Assembly: GCF_000934755.1 (NCBI RefSeq)
Contig: NZ_KN882179.1
Location: 21,320-85,319, forward strand
Source of the DNA: Desulfonatronovibrio magnus
GTDB taxonomy: Bacteria > Desulfobacterota > Desulfovibrionia > Desulfovibrionales > Desulfonatronovibrionaceae
Direction of reading: 5' to 3'
DNA: 64,000 nt
Below are positions 26,394 through 35,657 of the stretch, one piece after another; the first letter of the stretch is position 1, and each line of letters starts with the position of its first letter. The notes beneath the pieces are model-generated. The model had not been told where the DNA came from and ran no database searches. It saw only the letters and a program-made list of their open reading frames with translations. A program made the translations under genes and the position numbers.

Positions 26394-27710
26394 CTAAACT
26401 GTTTGCGACTTTTCCAGGGCCTGATCAATATCATCTAAAAGATCTTCAATATTTTCCAGCCCAACGGAAATCCTGATCATGTCTTCAGTAACACCCGCCT
26501 GGATCTGTTCTTCCTTAGACAGTTGCTGATGAGTTGTGCCTGCCGGATGTATGACCAGGGTCCTGGCATCCAGTATATTGGCGAGATGAGAACAAAGCTC
26601 TACAGATTCAACAAATTTCTTTGCAGCCTTAAGTCCGCCTTTTACTCCAAAACCAAATACAGCGCCGCACCCCTTAAGAAACATGGACTGGCATCTCCAA
26701 TTATTAGGATGAGACGGCAGTCCGGCATAGTTGACCCATGTTACTGCATAGTGACCTTCAAGGAACTGAGCTATTGTCAGGGCGTTTTCGCAGTGAAGTT
26801 TTGCTCGAAGGGGCAGAGTTTCCAATCCCTGCAGAATCAGAAAACTGTTCATGGGTGCCAGTGCAGCTCCAGTATCCCGCAAAAGACCGATTCTAATTTT
26901 GGTGGTAAAAATTGAACATTCAGAGCTGTCCTGGCTGCCGCATCCTATGTGCTCCCATACATTAAGATTATGGTACGACTCATCAGGCCCAGTCATTTCA
27001 GGAAATTTACCAGAGCTGCGCCAGTCAAACTCACCACTTTCCACTATGGCTCCACCAATACTGTTGCCGTGCCCCCCAAGCATCTTAGTCAGTGAATATA
27101 CTGCTATATGAGCTCCCCAGGCAAAGGGATTGAACAGGGGAGGAGGCACCAGGGTGTTATCTACAATAAAAGGTACTCCAATCTTTTCAGCCCTGCGGGA
27201 TATTCCCACAAAATCGTCAATATTGCATTTGGGGTTGCCAATGGTCTCAGTAAAAAAAAGACGGGTGTTACTGTCTGCGGCCCGGGAAAAATTCTCAACA
27301 TTAGAAGAATCCACAAACCTGACTTCAATCCCAAATCTTTTCAGGGTATGTGCAAAAAGGGTATGCGTACCACCGTAAAGGTTGCTGCCGGAAACAATGT
27401 TCTGGCCCGCAGAAGTAATGGCTGTAACTGCATAGAAAACAGCAGACATTCCAGAGGCAACTGCCAGAGCTCCTGGAGCGTTGTGCAGGGCTGCCAGCCT
27501 TTTTTCCAGCACATCTGTTGTAGGGTTCATGATCCTGGAATATATGTATCCCGGCTCCTGCAGGGCGAACAGCCTGGCCGCATGGTCTGAGTCCTGAAAC
27601 ATATAGCTTGTTGTCTGGTAAATGGGCACAGCCCTGGATCCGGTATCTTTGTCCGGGTTATGTCCAGCATGCAGACATCTGGTCATAAAACCCTTATCCT
27701 TGACACTCAT
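26394..27710 (-). CDS. metY: O-acetylhomoserine aminocarboxypropyltransferase
   Basis: PLP enzyme that makes homocysteine directly from O-acylhomoserine and sulfide, a natural route in a sulfide-producing organism. The 438-residue protein has TRCLHAG at its N terminus, PIYQTTSYMFQD, SGMSAVFYAVTAI, ETIGNPKCNIDD, the PLP lysine in YSLTKMLGGHGN and the C-terminal RISVGLENIEDLLDDI. Start at 27710 has AAGGAGG upstream; the frame extends seven codons further. Divergent from metX-metW, with which it forms the methionine-precursor route. Confidence 0.95.
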   Translation of the reverse strand: MSVKDKGFMTRCLHAGHNPDKDTGSRAVPIYQTTSYMFQDSDHAARLFALQEPGYIYSRIMNPTTDVLEKRLAALHNAPGALAVASGMSAVFYAVTAITSAGQNIVSGSNLYGGTHTLFAHTLKRFGIEVRFVDSSNVENFSRAADSNTRLFFTETIGNPKCNIDDFVGISRRAEKIGVPFIVDNTLVPPPLFNPFAWGAHIAVYSLTKMLGGHGNSIGGAIVESGEFDWRSSGKFPEMTGPDESYHNLNVWEHIGCGSQDSSECSIFTTKIRIGLLRDTGAALAPMNSFLILQGLETLPLRAKLHCENALTIAQFLEGHYAVTWVNYAGLPSHPNNWRCQSMFLKGCGAVFGFGVKGGLKAAKKFVESVELCSHLANILDARTLVIHPAGTTHQQLSKEEQIQAGVTEDMIRISVGLENIEDLLDDIDQALEKSQTV

Positions 27711-28007
27711 TATTTTCCTCCTTAGGGACATATGCGGGAATTGGACCTTGAAAATTCAGTTGTCTGTCAGGTCTTGGGCACGTCCGGTGAGTTACTATTA
27801 ATGTAAAAGTGACAGATTGTCACCATTTTTCAGTTGGTTGTCATCAACAAAGTCGATATAATTATTCACAGGTATCAACCACTTGTTTTTTTGTTACTGG
27901 ACAGACAAAAATTCTTTGCAAGCATCTGTGTTATGGTTTGACTTACGCGCTCATGCTGGGAGTTTGCGGGTTGACTTTTTAATCTGAGCCATTTTTCGGA
28001 GTTTTGC
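27711..28007. other. Divergent promoter region metY / metX
   Basis: Holds a short hairpin GTGACAGATTGTCAC (near 27810). I looked for a SAM-type riboswitch and did not find a recognisable core. No confident promoter. Confidence 0.4.
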
Positions 28008-29171
28008 ATGTCCCTCGTTTGCGAGTTTGGAAATAAATCGGTAGGCTTGGTCACCACTGAGAAGGTAACTTTTCAGGGCGATGATTATGTTCTTAATCTT
28101 GATTGCGGACAGAGACTGCATCCAGTCACAATTGCCTATGAGACATACGGTGAGTTGAACCCGGATAAAAATAATGCCATACTTGTCTGCCATGCCTTGA
28201 CAGGAGATGCACACGCTGCAGGATATCACACTGGTGTTGAAGGTGAAAAACCCGGATGGTGGGATATGCTTATCGGACCGGGCAAATGTCTTGATACAGA
28301 TCGATATTTTATTATCTGCAGCAACTTTCTGGGGGGCTGCAAAGGCACCACAGGTCCGACCTCCATAAACCCAGCCACAGGAAAGCCCTACGGACTTGAT
28401 TTTCCTTTTTACACTGTCAGGGATATGGTCCAGGTCCAGCAGTGGCTTGTCAGCCATCTCAACATAAAGAGCCTTCTCGCTGTCATTGGCGGATCCCTGG
28501 GCGGGATGCAGGTACTGCAATGGGCCATCCAGTTTCCGGAAATGGTGCACGGTGCTCTGCCCATTGCCACCACAGCCAGAATGTCACCGCAAAGCATTGC
28601 TTTTAACGCAGTTGCCAGGCAGGCCATTATGAGTGATCCTCAATGGAATTTTGGTCTTTATGAACCACAAAGCCCACCTGCCTCTGGCCTCGCTTTGGCC
28701 AGGATGATCGGCCATATTACCTATCTGTCTCAGGATGCCATGCTGCGCAAGTTTTCCAGACGCTTCATTCAGGGCAACACCAGGGGTTATAAATTTGAAG
28801 CAGACTTTGAAGTAGAGAGCTATCTGCACTACCAGGGAAGCTCTTTTGTAAAGCGCTTTGATGCCAATACTTATCTGTTTATCACCAAAGCCATGGATTA
28901 TTTTGATCTCGAAGCTGATTATGGCAGTCTTAAAGCTGCTTTTGAAAAATGCCAGAGCTCATTTCTGGTAATTTCCTTTACCAGCGACTGGCTTTTCCCG
29001 CCTGAATGCTCTCAAGAGCTGGTCAAAGCCATTCGTATGGCTGGTAAACATGTTTCCTACTGCAATGTTGGCAGTGATCAGGGCCACGACGCTTTTCTGC
29101 TGCCAGGCAACAGAATGGGTGAGGTTGTGTCAGGCTTTCTCACCAGACTCGAAAGTGAGATCCGAAGATGA
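28008..29171 (+). CDS. metX: Homoserine O-acyltransferase
   Basis: Alpha/beta-hydrolase-fold acyltransferase activating homoserine for sulfhydrylation. The 387 residues include the nucleophile elbow GGSLGGMQ (Ser163), CHALTGDAHA, TSINPATGKPYG, the aspartate in FTSDWLFPP and the histidine in QGHDAFLL, giving a complete triad. CGGAG precedes the ATG. The last codons overlap the metW start (ATGA). Acetyl versus succinyl specificity is not decided by sequence here. Confidence 0.95.
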   Translation: MSLVCEFGNKSVGLVTTEKVTFQGDDYVLNLDCGQRLHPVTIAYETYGELNPDKNNAILVCHALTGDAHAAGYHTGVEGEKPGWWDMLIGPGKCLDTDRYFIICSNFLGGCKGTTGPTSINPATGKPYGLDFPFYTVRDMVQVQQWLVSHLNIKSLLAVIGGSLGGMQVLQWAIQFPEMVHGALPIATTARMSPQSIAFNAVARQAIMSDPQWNFGLYEPQSPPASGLALARMIGHITYLSQDAMLRKFSRRFIQGNTRGYKFEADFEVESYLHYQGSSFVKRFDANTYLFITKAMDYFDLEADYGSLKAAFEKCQSSFLVISFTSDWLFPPECSQELVKAIRMAGKHVSYCNVGSDQGHDAFLLPGNRMGEVVSGFLTRLESEIRR

Positions 29172-29833
29172 ACAATGATCTTGTGGATAAAAATATTAAC
29201 TGGTCTGCCAGTCAGGATCGAGACAGGTATTTTGACCAGATCATCTGCAGTCTGACCCGCAGCAAAAGCCGTGTTCTGGACCTTGGATGCGGTAAGGGTG
29301 AACTGCTGCACATGCTCAAGGACCTGAAAAGTATTGACGAACTTGGGGTGGAGCTGGATCCTGAACAGGTGGCGGACTGTCTGGCAAGAGGACTCAGGGT
29401 GATCCAAAGTGATCTTATGGAAAGCATCAGTGACTACGAGCCTGGAGCATTCGACCTGATCATTCTCAACCAGATTCTACTGAGTGTTCCCAGCCCGGAA
29501 AAACTTTTAAAGGCCTCTCTTCAGGCGGCAAATCAGGTGATTGTCACTTTTCCCAACTTTGCTCACTGGAGAATCAGGCTGCAGCTCATGTTTAAGGGAC
29601 GCTTGCCTGTTAACCGGGATTTACCATATGAATGGTATGAAACCCCAAACATTCGATTAGTTACAGTGGATGATTTTGTTCTGCTGTGCCGTAAACTCAA
29701 AGCCGAAATCAGGGAGAGCCATCATGCAGGGCAAGGGCCATCAGGAAAATTCAGCAAAATAACCTGGCAGCCAAACCTTAGAAGTTCCATTGCTCTGTTT
29801 GTTTTAAGTTCTTATCACTACAATGACATTTAG
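29168..29833 (+). CDS. metW: Methionine biosynthesis protein MetW
   Basis: Class I SAM-methyltransferase-fold protein that accompanies MetX in many proteobacteria and has been reported to stimulate it. The 221 residues show VLDLGCGKGELLHML (motif I), GVELDPEQV, SDLMESI and ILNQILLSVPSPEKLL, followed by the MetW-specific FPNFAHWRIRLQLMFKGRLP. The ATGA overlap with metX argues for coupling. Confidence 0.93.
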   Translation: MNNDLVDKNINWSASQDRDRYFDQIICSLTRSKSRVLDLGCGKGELLHMLKDLKSIDELGVELDPEQVADCLARGLRVIQSDLMESISDYEPGAFDLIILNQILLSVPSPEKLLKASLQAANQVIVTFPNFAHWRIRLQLMFKGRLPVNRDLPYEWYETPNIRLVTVDDFVLLCRKLKAEIRESHHAGQGPSGKFSKITWQPNLRSSIALFVLSSYHYNDI

Positions 29834-29867
29834 TGACTTACCGCCTGAATCCTGTAGAAAAAACAAG

Positions 29868-29985
29868 AAATTGTTATCAGTTAATAGTTAATGGTTAGTG
29901 GTTAAAAAACAAAAGCCTGAATTCACTGCCTTACCCTGATGACAAATAACAAATAACAATTAACAGATAACAGATAACTGGGTTG
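29868..29985. repeat. Two 7-bp periodic tracts (GTTAATG and CAGATAA types)
   Basis: GTTATCA, GTTAATA, GTTAATG, GTTAGTG at 29868-29905, then CAAATAA, CAATTAA, CAGATAA at 29940-29980, followed by GGGTTGTGGGCACAGCC. The second tract with its flank is the reverse complement of the arrangement at 25275-25348. Confidence 0.82.
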
Positions 29986-30059
29986 TGGGCACAGCCTGCG
30001 TTAGCAACTTATTCCCTGAACCCTGTCATAAAACAACTTGAACCACAAAGCAGCAGAAT

Positions 30060-31343
30060 ATGAAGCAGCAGAACAAAACATTCTATATGCTCTGGGATGA
30101 ATCTCATCTTTGGGGAGTGATGCTTGCAAGATCACTGAAAAGCTTAAGGGTCCCATTTCAGGTTATCGACTCCAAGGCTGTAAAGTCAGGCCTTCTTGAT
30201 GCAAATCCTCCTGCCGGGCTGCTGGTTCCAGGAGGATGGGCCAGGCTCAAGGCCTTAAGTCTAAGCGAGCAGGGGCTTGACAACATCAGAACTTACGTGC
30301 GCCAGGGTGGAACGTACATAGGCTTTTGCGGCGGTGCCGGTATGGCCCTTGAAGCTGCACCCCATGCACCATGTCTGGAACTGTGTCCCTGGGGACGAAA
30401 GCCATTTAATGAAAGACTGCCCAACTTCAGTGGTCATGTTTATTGCAAAGCTTCTCCAGAGCTGAAACTACCGGTCCAGGACAAGGACAGCCTCATGCTT
30501 CCTGTATGGTGGCCTTCGCAATTTCAACCCAGTAAAACCAGTGACCGCGTCCAGGTTCTAATAACTTATTCCACGCCAGGACCTGACTTCTGGAGTTCTG
30601 ATCTCAATCTTTCCCAGATTTCCGGACAGGATCTGAGCAGGTGGGAATCAATCTATGGCATTAACCTGAATCCACAACTTATCAACGGCGAACCCTGCCT
30701 GATCAAGGGAGTTTACGGCCAGGGACAATACTATCTGAGTTACTCCCACCTTGAAACTCCTGAATCTAACCAGGCCAACACAGTATTGTACCATTTGCTC
30801 GCGAAAACCCTTGGAAATACCTATTCACAAAGTTGTTTCAAGCCGGACCAGATATTCTGGGACCTGAAAAACTTCATCCCAATGTGGAACAATACTGTGC
30901 TGCTAAAAGCCAAAAAAGGCATGGATCACGCAATAAAAATCAGCCAGAGCCAGTTCCTTCTGTTCTGGCGCACCCCCTGGCTGCTTGGCTGGAGAAGAGG
31001 AGTGCCCGGATCGCCCATAAACTTTCTTTATGCAATGATCTGCCAGGCTTTATCCACTTTGCCAGGACCTGATGCAGAACTTTATTGGGAACAATGCCAG
31101 CAGGAATTTTCTTCAGCAATGAATACTTTTCTTGACCAGCTTTTGGACTACTTAAGCCATGAGCGGCTGGCCATGGCCCTGGCACCTTCATCCCCGGAGT
31201 GCAGCTCCAATAAAGAACTGCAGGAACAGAAAATAATACTCTTTGGAAAATTTCCCGGCTATGGGGGGCTTTACAAAAAACTGATTAAAAGTCTTGACGG
31301 ATTTATATTCAGGCAGCTTCAGGAAGAAGACCGGACAAGATGA
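30060..31343 (+). CDS. BPL_N (biotin-protein-ligase N-terminal-like) domain protein
   Basis: The N-terminal 230 residues resemble the class I glutamine-amidotransferase-like domain found at the N terminus of eukaryotic biotin-protein ligases: AGLLVPGGWARLKAL and GGTYIGFCGGAGMALEAA, with Cys90 at the nucleophile elbow, and later GVYGQGQYYLSYSHLETPE. The C-terminal 190 residues are unassigned. No biotin ligase catalytic domain is present, so biotin attachment should not be assumed; role unknown. Preceded by heptamer repeats. Its last 25 bases overlap the end of the convergent HD gene. Confidence 0.72.
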   Translation: MKQQNKTFYMLWDESHLWGVMLARSLKSLRVPFQVIDSKAVKSGLLDANPPAGLLVPGGWARLKALSLSEQGLDNIRTYVRQGGTYIGFCGGAGMALEAAPHAPCLELCPWGRKPFNERLPNFSGHVYCKASPELKLPVQDKDSLMLPVWWPSQFQPSKTSDRVQVLITYSTPGPDFWSSDLNLSQISGQDLSRWESIYGINLNPQLINGEPCLIKGVYGQGQYYLSYSHLETPESNQANTVLYHLLAKTLGNTYSQSCFKPDQIFWDLKNFIPMWNNTVLLKAKKGMDHAIKISQSQFLLFWRTPWLLGWRRGVPGSPINFLYAMICQALSTLPGPDAELYWEQCQQEFSSAMNTFLDQLLDYLSHERLAMALAPSSPECSSNKELQEQKIILFGKFPGYGGLYKKLIKSLDGFIFRQLQEEDRTR

Positions 31344-32089
31344 TCCATGACCTGTATTCTCAATCGTTTAATATCATTGGCTGAAGGTAAAAGATCAAAA
31401 ATTTGGTCCAGATAGCCATTGTCTAAAACAAATTTACGGGAATAATCATAATTCAGGTCATAAACCCAGGAACATAACAGCAGTTTGAAGTCATTTTCGT
31501 ACCGCATGGCAGAGTATTCACCCAGTCTGCCCTGACTGACCTGATCCAGTATTTCAGGTGAAACCCGATTCTCAGGATCAAGGCCCAGAGTAACAACTGT
31601 ACTGGTGGCGTTGCCCGGAGTCAGATGGGAAAGCATGATGGGATAAATGTCCAGTTTGTCAGCGTCGCGCAGGACTTTACATACAGATGCCGTTGTAAAA
31701 GGCAGACCAACGGGTATTTTCATGCGGCTGTGAAAAAGCACTGCAAGGCGCAGATCCCTTTTCTGAGCTATGCTCAGACAGTTAAACACCGGTTCTGCTG
31801 TAATGATTCTAAACCCCAGACCGGCATGATTGACAGACTCACTGTCTTTAAAAGTTTTGAACTGCCGATATTGCTCAAAGCGTCCAATATCGTGAAACAG
31901 ACCGGTCAATCGACACAAAAAGACAAGCCCGCCGGGAAAGCCTTCACTTTCTGCAATACAGCGGGCTTGTTCAGCTACATTATGTGAATGATCTTTTTTC
32001 AAGCTGATATTGGGGTCATTATCTGCGGCCTGGATGAACCTTTGAGCATAGTTGTTGAAAAAAGATTCAAAATAATTGTAATCATTCAT
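31319..32089 (-). CDS. HD domain protein
   Basis: Metal-dependent phosphohydrolase-type domain of unknown substrate. The 256 residues carry His36 in DHSHNVAE, the HD pair His66-Asp67 in LFHDIGRFEQYR and a later aspartate in RDADKLDIYP, so the metal site looks complete. I use the ATG at 32089, which overlaps the upstream SHOCT gene's stop codon (ATGA) and has CTGGAAAA before it. It is likely cotranscribed with two small upstream genes. Confidence 0.82.
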   Translation of the reverse strand: MNDYNYFESFFNNYAQRFIQAADNDPNISLKKDHSHNVAEQARCIAESEGFPGGLVFLCRLTGLFHDIGRFEQYRQFKTFKDSESVNHAGLGFRIITAEPVFNCLSIAQKRDLRLAVLFHSRMKIPVGLPFTTASVCKVLRDADKLDIYPIMLSHLTPGNATSTVVTLGLDPENRVSPEILDQVSQGRLGEYSAMRYENDFKLLLCSWVYDLNYDYSRKFVLDNGYLDQIFDLLPSANDIKRLRIQVMDHLVRSSS

Positions 32090-32418
32090 TTTTCCAGAAG
32101 CCATTTCTTATGCTCAAACTCATCCTCGCTTATCTCGCCTTTGGCCAGTCGCTGGCGCAGGATATCCACTGCTTCCCGAACTCTTTCCCGCTCCTGCTCA
32201 GCTTCCAGATCCATTTCCTTGTCTCTGAAAATCCCCTTTGGCCCGAAAAGTATCCGTAAAAAACCCAGGATGACAGCAAGGATAACCCCTATAAAGACAA
32301 ACTTTGACAGGGTCAGGATCCAGCTTCCTGTGAAACCTTCTCCAAACGGCCAGTAGGACCAGTCCACATTGCTCAGGCCAAAAACTGCCAAAGTCTGCCA
32401 GAATAACATTGTATTCAT
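32086..32418 (-). CDS. Small membrane protein with SHOCT-like tail
   Basis: The 110-residue product has one strong hydrophobic span (about 33-55), a charged linker and a C-terminal motif LRQRLAKGEISEDEFEHKK, the short SHOCT domain often found on oligomeric membrane proteins. Function unknown. Middle gene of a three-gene run with the 62-residue protein upstream and the HD gene downstream. Confidence 0.75.
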   Translation of the reverse strand: MNTMLFWQTLAVFGLSNVDWSYWPFGEGFTGSWILTLSKFVFIGVILAVILGFLRILFGPKGIFRDKEMDLEAEQERERVREAVDILRQRLAKGEISEDEFEHKKWLLEK

Positions 32419-32439
32419 AAAAAATCCACCTTGAGGCCA

Positions 32440-32628
32440 TTAACCTTCGTAATATGAGTAAAACTCAGGGTGAATCACAATAAAAACCTTGTTGTCCTTA
32501 TCCTGGATTTTTACAACCTGCTCCGGCATCAGGCCAACATCAACAGCCATGTCTTCAATCCGTTCCTTTTCCTTATTAACAGCTTCACTCATCTCATCAA
32601 ATGTTGCTACAATAACCCAGTCATCCAT
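32440..32628 (-). CDS. Small hypothetical protein (62 aa)
   Basis: Acidic 62-residue protein (MDDWVIVATFDEMSEAVN...) with AAGGAG placed before the ATG. No family recognised. Predicted mixed alpha/beta with an aromatic C terminus (HPEFYSYYEG). Lies 21 bases upstream of the SHOCT-tail gene, so probably the first gene of that operon. Confidence 0.65.
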   Translation of the reverse strand: MDDWVIVATFDEMSEAVNKEKERIEDMAVDVGLMPEQVVKIQDKDNKVFIVIHPEFYSYYEG

Positions 32629-32647
32629 GATTCATCTCCTTGTACCA

Positions 32648-32826
32648 AAGCTTTACACTTTTCTGAAAGATCGATTGTGGACAGTCCCAAAGTCAGGGGC
32701 AGTCCCCCTCCGGGCTGTAGCCTCCGGGCAGGAAGCCGTGCCATGCTGTTAAAATCAGGCTTTAATCCCAAAATAGCTATGGCACACAGCTCATTATTTA
32801 TGTTTTCAGAAAAGCGTAATGCTCCC
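32648..32826. mobile_element. MITE-like element M1, copy b
   Basis: About 179 bases with imperfect inverted ends: left AAGCTTTACACTTTTCTGAA, right the complement of AGCATTACGCTTTTCTGAAA. The left end is followed by GATTGTGGACAGTCCC, as in copy a. No open frame. Confidence 0.65.
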
Positions 32827-32893
32827 TGTTTATGTTGTGTTGTCAAATTTCCAGCTGAAAACAATAAATTACCCCGATAAAATCATTTTATCG

Positions 32894-33041
32894 TATCTGT
32901 TTAGCGCTTTGGATGTGGCACGGGGACTGGCTCTTCCGGGACCCACTTGTCCCAAAAATGAGTCATTTTGAGCACAAATTGATGCTCAAGTGGCTCCCGG
33001 AGTGCCTGTCCCCTGCTTTCCTTAAAAGCGCTAAACAGATA
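32894..33041. mobile_element. MITE-like element M2, copy a
   Basis: 148 bases bounded by a perfect 17-bp inverted repeat TATCTGTTTAGCGCTTT / AAAGCGCTAAACAGATA. Interior carries GGGGACTGG, CCGGGACCC, the hairpin-like GAGCACAAATTGATGCTC and TGTCCCCTGC. The outer TA on both ends is compatible with a TA target duplication. Related copies at 46569-46722 and, degenerate, about 41490-41600. Confidence 0.75.
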
Positions 33042-33079
33042 TATTTTATCTAACCATAGTAAGTTTTGCTGGCAAAAGT

Positions 33080-33727
33080 TTATCTGGCATCAGGCCAGGG
33101 AGAGCAACGCCTGCATGGTGCATGGCCAGCGTAAAAAGCATCATAAATTGAAGAAAATTCTATCCTGTTTTGAGGAGAGATGCGCTGGCCATATCCACAA
33201 GTAGCTACATGAAAACGCTGGGATCGCCTGTTGCCAACGAAATTTAGATCTAATTCATCAAGCGTAAAAATTTCCGGCCAGAATCCAAGGTTCTGTTCCA
33301 TGGCCTGGCGCTGGGCTCTCAGCAGTCTTGATGAGATCTCTTCATCCTGCTGTTCATGAGGATAGTAAAATGCATAACCATCTCTTATAAGTAACAGATT
33401 GATATTTTGTCCATCAGGAAGATAAAGGTAGGCAAGAGTTCTTCCAAACCTGTCTCTGGGTTCCTGTCCAGTACGCATGGTAATGGTTCTGCCCATAACC
33501 AGATCTTCCAGGCGCTGTGTAGCTTCTCTGGCAAAATACTGATCCTGTCCGCCATCAAAACCTGTCTCAGGAGCATCTATGCCTTTGAGGCGGACAACTT
33601 CTCTGTTGTCTAAGATTACTGTATCTCCGTCCGGCACCCATGCTACACGAACATCTTGAGCACCTGCCAGCCCATACAAAAACAGACAAAATAAAAATAT
33701 AAAAAAGACTCTAAATACTTTACACAT
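33080..33727 (-). CDS. Exported thermonuclease-like protein with Ada-type zinc knuckle
   Basis: Staphylococcal-nuclease-fold enzyme. The 215-residue precursor has a signal peptide (about 1-23), then the SNase domain: DGDT (33-36), RLKGIDAPE with Arg47 and Glu54, and DRFGRTLAYLY with Arg96, corresponding to the catalytic Arg-Glu-Arg set. Residues 163-208 form a second module, FVGNRRSQRFHVATCGYG ... APCRRC (His173, Cys177, Cys205, Cys208), like the metal-binding domain of Ada. AGGAG precedes the ATG at 33727. Likely periplasmic DNA/RNA hydrolase. Confidence 0.86.
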   Translation of the reverse strand: MCKVFRVFFIFLFCLFLYGLAGAQDVRVAWVPDGDTVILDNREVVRLKGIDAPETGFDGGQDQYFAREATQRLEDLVMGRTITMRTGQEPRDRFGRTLAYLYLPDGQNINLLLIRDGYAFYYPHEQQDEEISSRLLRAQRQAMEQNLGFWPEIFTLDELDLNFVGNRRSQRFHVATCGYGQRISPQNRIEFSSIYDAFYAGHAPCRRCSPWPDAR

Positions 33728-33872
33728 AAACACTCCTGATCCATTATAAAAGAAGACAAGCGCTCCGAGATCCACTTGTGCATCGGCCGATGTTTTAAAC
33801 GTGTTGTTTAAGGGGCTATCAGGTTCCGGGAGGGCCAGTCCAGGAAAAACTTCCCAATGGCAAAAATGTCAT

Positions 33873-35639
33873 CTAAGTTTCATAATAGGTTTTCAGACAA
33901 GAGCTGCGAACAGGATGTCTTAGCTTGCGCAGGGCCTTGGCTTCGATCTGCCTGATTCTCTCCCTTGTGACGTTAAATAGTTTGCCCACTTCCTCCAGGG
34001 TATGATCCGACTTCTCACCAATGCCGAAACGCTTGCGCAGAACCTGTTCCTCCCTTGGGGTCAACTCTGCAAGAACTTTGGCAATCTGCTCGGAAAGCTT
34101 GGAATTAACCACTTCATCTGCAGGAGCCACTGCTTTTTTATCCTCAATAAAATCGCCGAGGCTGGAATCTTCTTCATCTCCAATAGGAGTTTCTAAGGAG
34201 ATGGGTTCTTTGGCGATCTTCAAGACCTTTTTAACTTTTTCCAAAGGATAGTCCATGCGCTCGGCTATCTCTTCCGGACTTGGATCGCGGCCAAGTTCCT
34301 GGACAAGATATCTTGAAGTACGCACCAGTTTATTAATAGTCTCAATCATATGAACGGGAATGCGGATAGTACGCGCCTGATCTGCAATAGCCCTGGTTAT
34401 GGCCTGTCTGATCCACCAGGTGGCGTAAGTGGAAAACTTGTAACCGCGCTGATATTCAAATTTGTCCACTGCCTTCATCAGGCCGATGTTACCTTCCTGA
34501 ATAAGGTCAAGAAACTGCAGGCCCCTATTGGTGTATTTCTTGGCAATACTCACCACAAGACGCAAATTAGCCCTGATAAGTTCCTGCTTGGCCTTCAAAG
34601 CGTCATGATTACCCCTTCTGATGCGCCATAGTATTTCCTCAAGCTCATGCACGTTATGCATGCACTTCTGCTCAAGGCGCTCTAAAATTTCAGTTTTGCC
34701 ATAGATCATTTCCTTGAAGGAAAACAACTCCTCTATGGTCATATCCAATTGATCAGCCGCTGCTACTGGATTAATTTCTCTTTTATCTAACTTTTCCAAA
34801 AGAGAAAAAAGCTCTTCATTGGAAAGTCCGAGAGAAAGTATGTAGGCACTCAAATCACGCTGACAGTTATACATCTGGCGCACATAATCACTCACAGTTT
34901 CAATGATCCTGTCAATCAGCGTCTTTTCAATTTTAATGTTGCGCAGACACTCCACTATGTCATCTTTATAATCCATGATTTTTTTCTGCATACCATAGAC
35001 TCTGCGGTCAAGCCGAGCGCAGTCATTGAGTTTTTCATAGACATTGCGCCTCTTGCGGTAAATATTTTTGACCTCTTCCAACAGAGAAATCACCCTCTCT
35101 CGCTGATTCATTTCTTCCTCAGAGGGATCATCCTCTTCAATGGTCTTGACCACATCCTTCAGCTTGATACGTTCCTTTCGCAGATCTTCGCCAACTCCGA
35201 TAAGTTCTTCAACAGCCACAGGAACTTCCACGAGAGAATAGAGCACTTCCATCTCACCGGCTTCAATCTTTTTAGCAATCACCACCTCGCCATCTCTGTC
35301 TAACAAACCTACTGCTCCCATTTCACGCAAGTACATGCGTACAGGATCACTGCTTCTGGAAAGAGTGTCTGAAACATCCTCCAATTTTTCCAGATTGATA
35401 GCCAGAGTCTCGGCAATGGTCTCGGAATCTTCAGGTACTACCGACATGGTTTTACCCATCTTTCCGTCAACTATGGCAATATCAAGCTGATCAAAAATCG
35501 AGATAATCTCTTCGATCTGGTCAGGAGTGGTCACGTCAGAGGGCAAGGCCTTGTTAATTTCCTCAAATGTAAGGAAACCTTTTTTCCTGCCCTCAGCCAG
35601 AAGTGTTTTTATCTGTTGTACATCTTTGATGCTGCGCAT
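33873..35639 (-). CDS. rpoD: RNA polymerase primary sigma factor (sigma-70)
   Basis: Housekeeping sigma factor. The 588-residue protein has region 1.1 (about 1-75), region 1.2 ([11 protein letters not shown]), a moderate non-conserved insert, region 2 with [17 protein letters not shown] and [18 protein letters not shown], region 3 [14 protein letters not shown] and region 4 with the helix-turn-helix [29 protein letters not shown] precedes the ATG. It follows dnaG by 18 bases, as in macromolecular synthesis operons. Confidence 0.97.
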   Translation of the reverse strand: MRSIKDVQQIKTLLAEGRKKGFLTFEEINKALPSDVTTPDQIEEIISIFDQLDIAIVDGKMGKTMSVVPEDSETIAETLAINLEKLEDVSDTLSRSSDPVRMYLREMGAVGLLDRDGEVVIAKKIEAGEMEVLYSLVEVPVAVEELIGVGEDLRKERIKLKDVVKTIEEDDPSEEEMNQRERVISLLEEVKNIYRKRRNVYEKLNDCARLDRRVYGMQKKIMDYKDDIVECLRNIKIEKTLIDRIIETVSDYVRQMYNCQRDLSAYILSLGLSNEELFSLLEKLDKREINPVAAADQLDMTIEELFSFKEMIYGKTEILERLEQKCMHNVHELEEILWRIRRGNHDALKAKQELIRANLRLVVSIAKKYTNRGLQFLDLIQEGNIGLMKAVDKFEYQRGYKFSTYATWWIRQAITRAIADQARTIRIPVHMIETINKLVRTSRYLVQELGRDPSPEEIAERMDYPLEKVKKVLKIAKEPISLETPIGDEEDSSLGDFIEDKKAVAPADEVVNSKLSEQIAKVLAELTPREEQVLRKRFGIGEKSDHTLEEVGKLFNVTRERIRQIEAKALRKLRHPVRSSCLKTYYET

Positions 35640-35657
35640 TGCCCCCCCTTGAAAATT

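Larger units (their letters stand above)
32629..33079. other. Intergenic region occupied by two MITE-like elements
   Basis: Contains element M1 copy b (32648-32826) and element M2 copy a (32894-33041) side by side. No gene seen. Confidence 0.65.

Noticed and set aside
27711..28007. SAM riboswitch between metY and metX
   Set aside because: Only a short GTGAC/GTCAC hairpin was found; the multi-helix core of known SAM riboswitches was not recognisable.
30060..31343. Annotation as a biotin-protein ligase
   Set aside because: Only the N-terminal amidotransferase-like domain is present; the GRGRxGR-type ligase catalytic region is absent.
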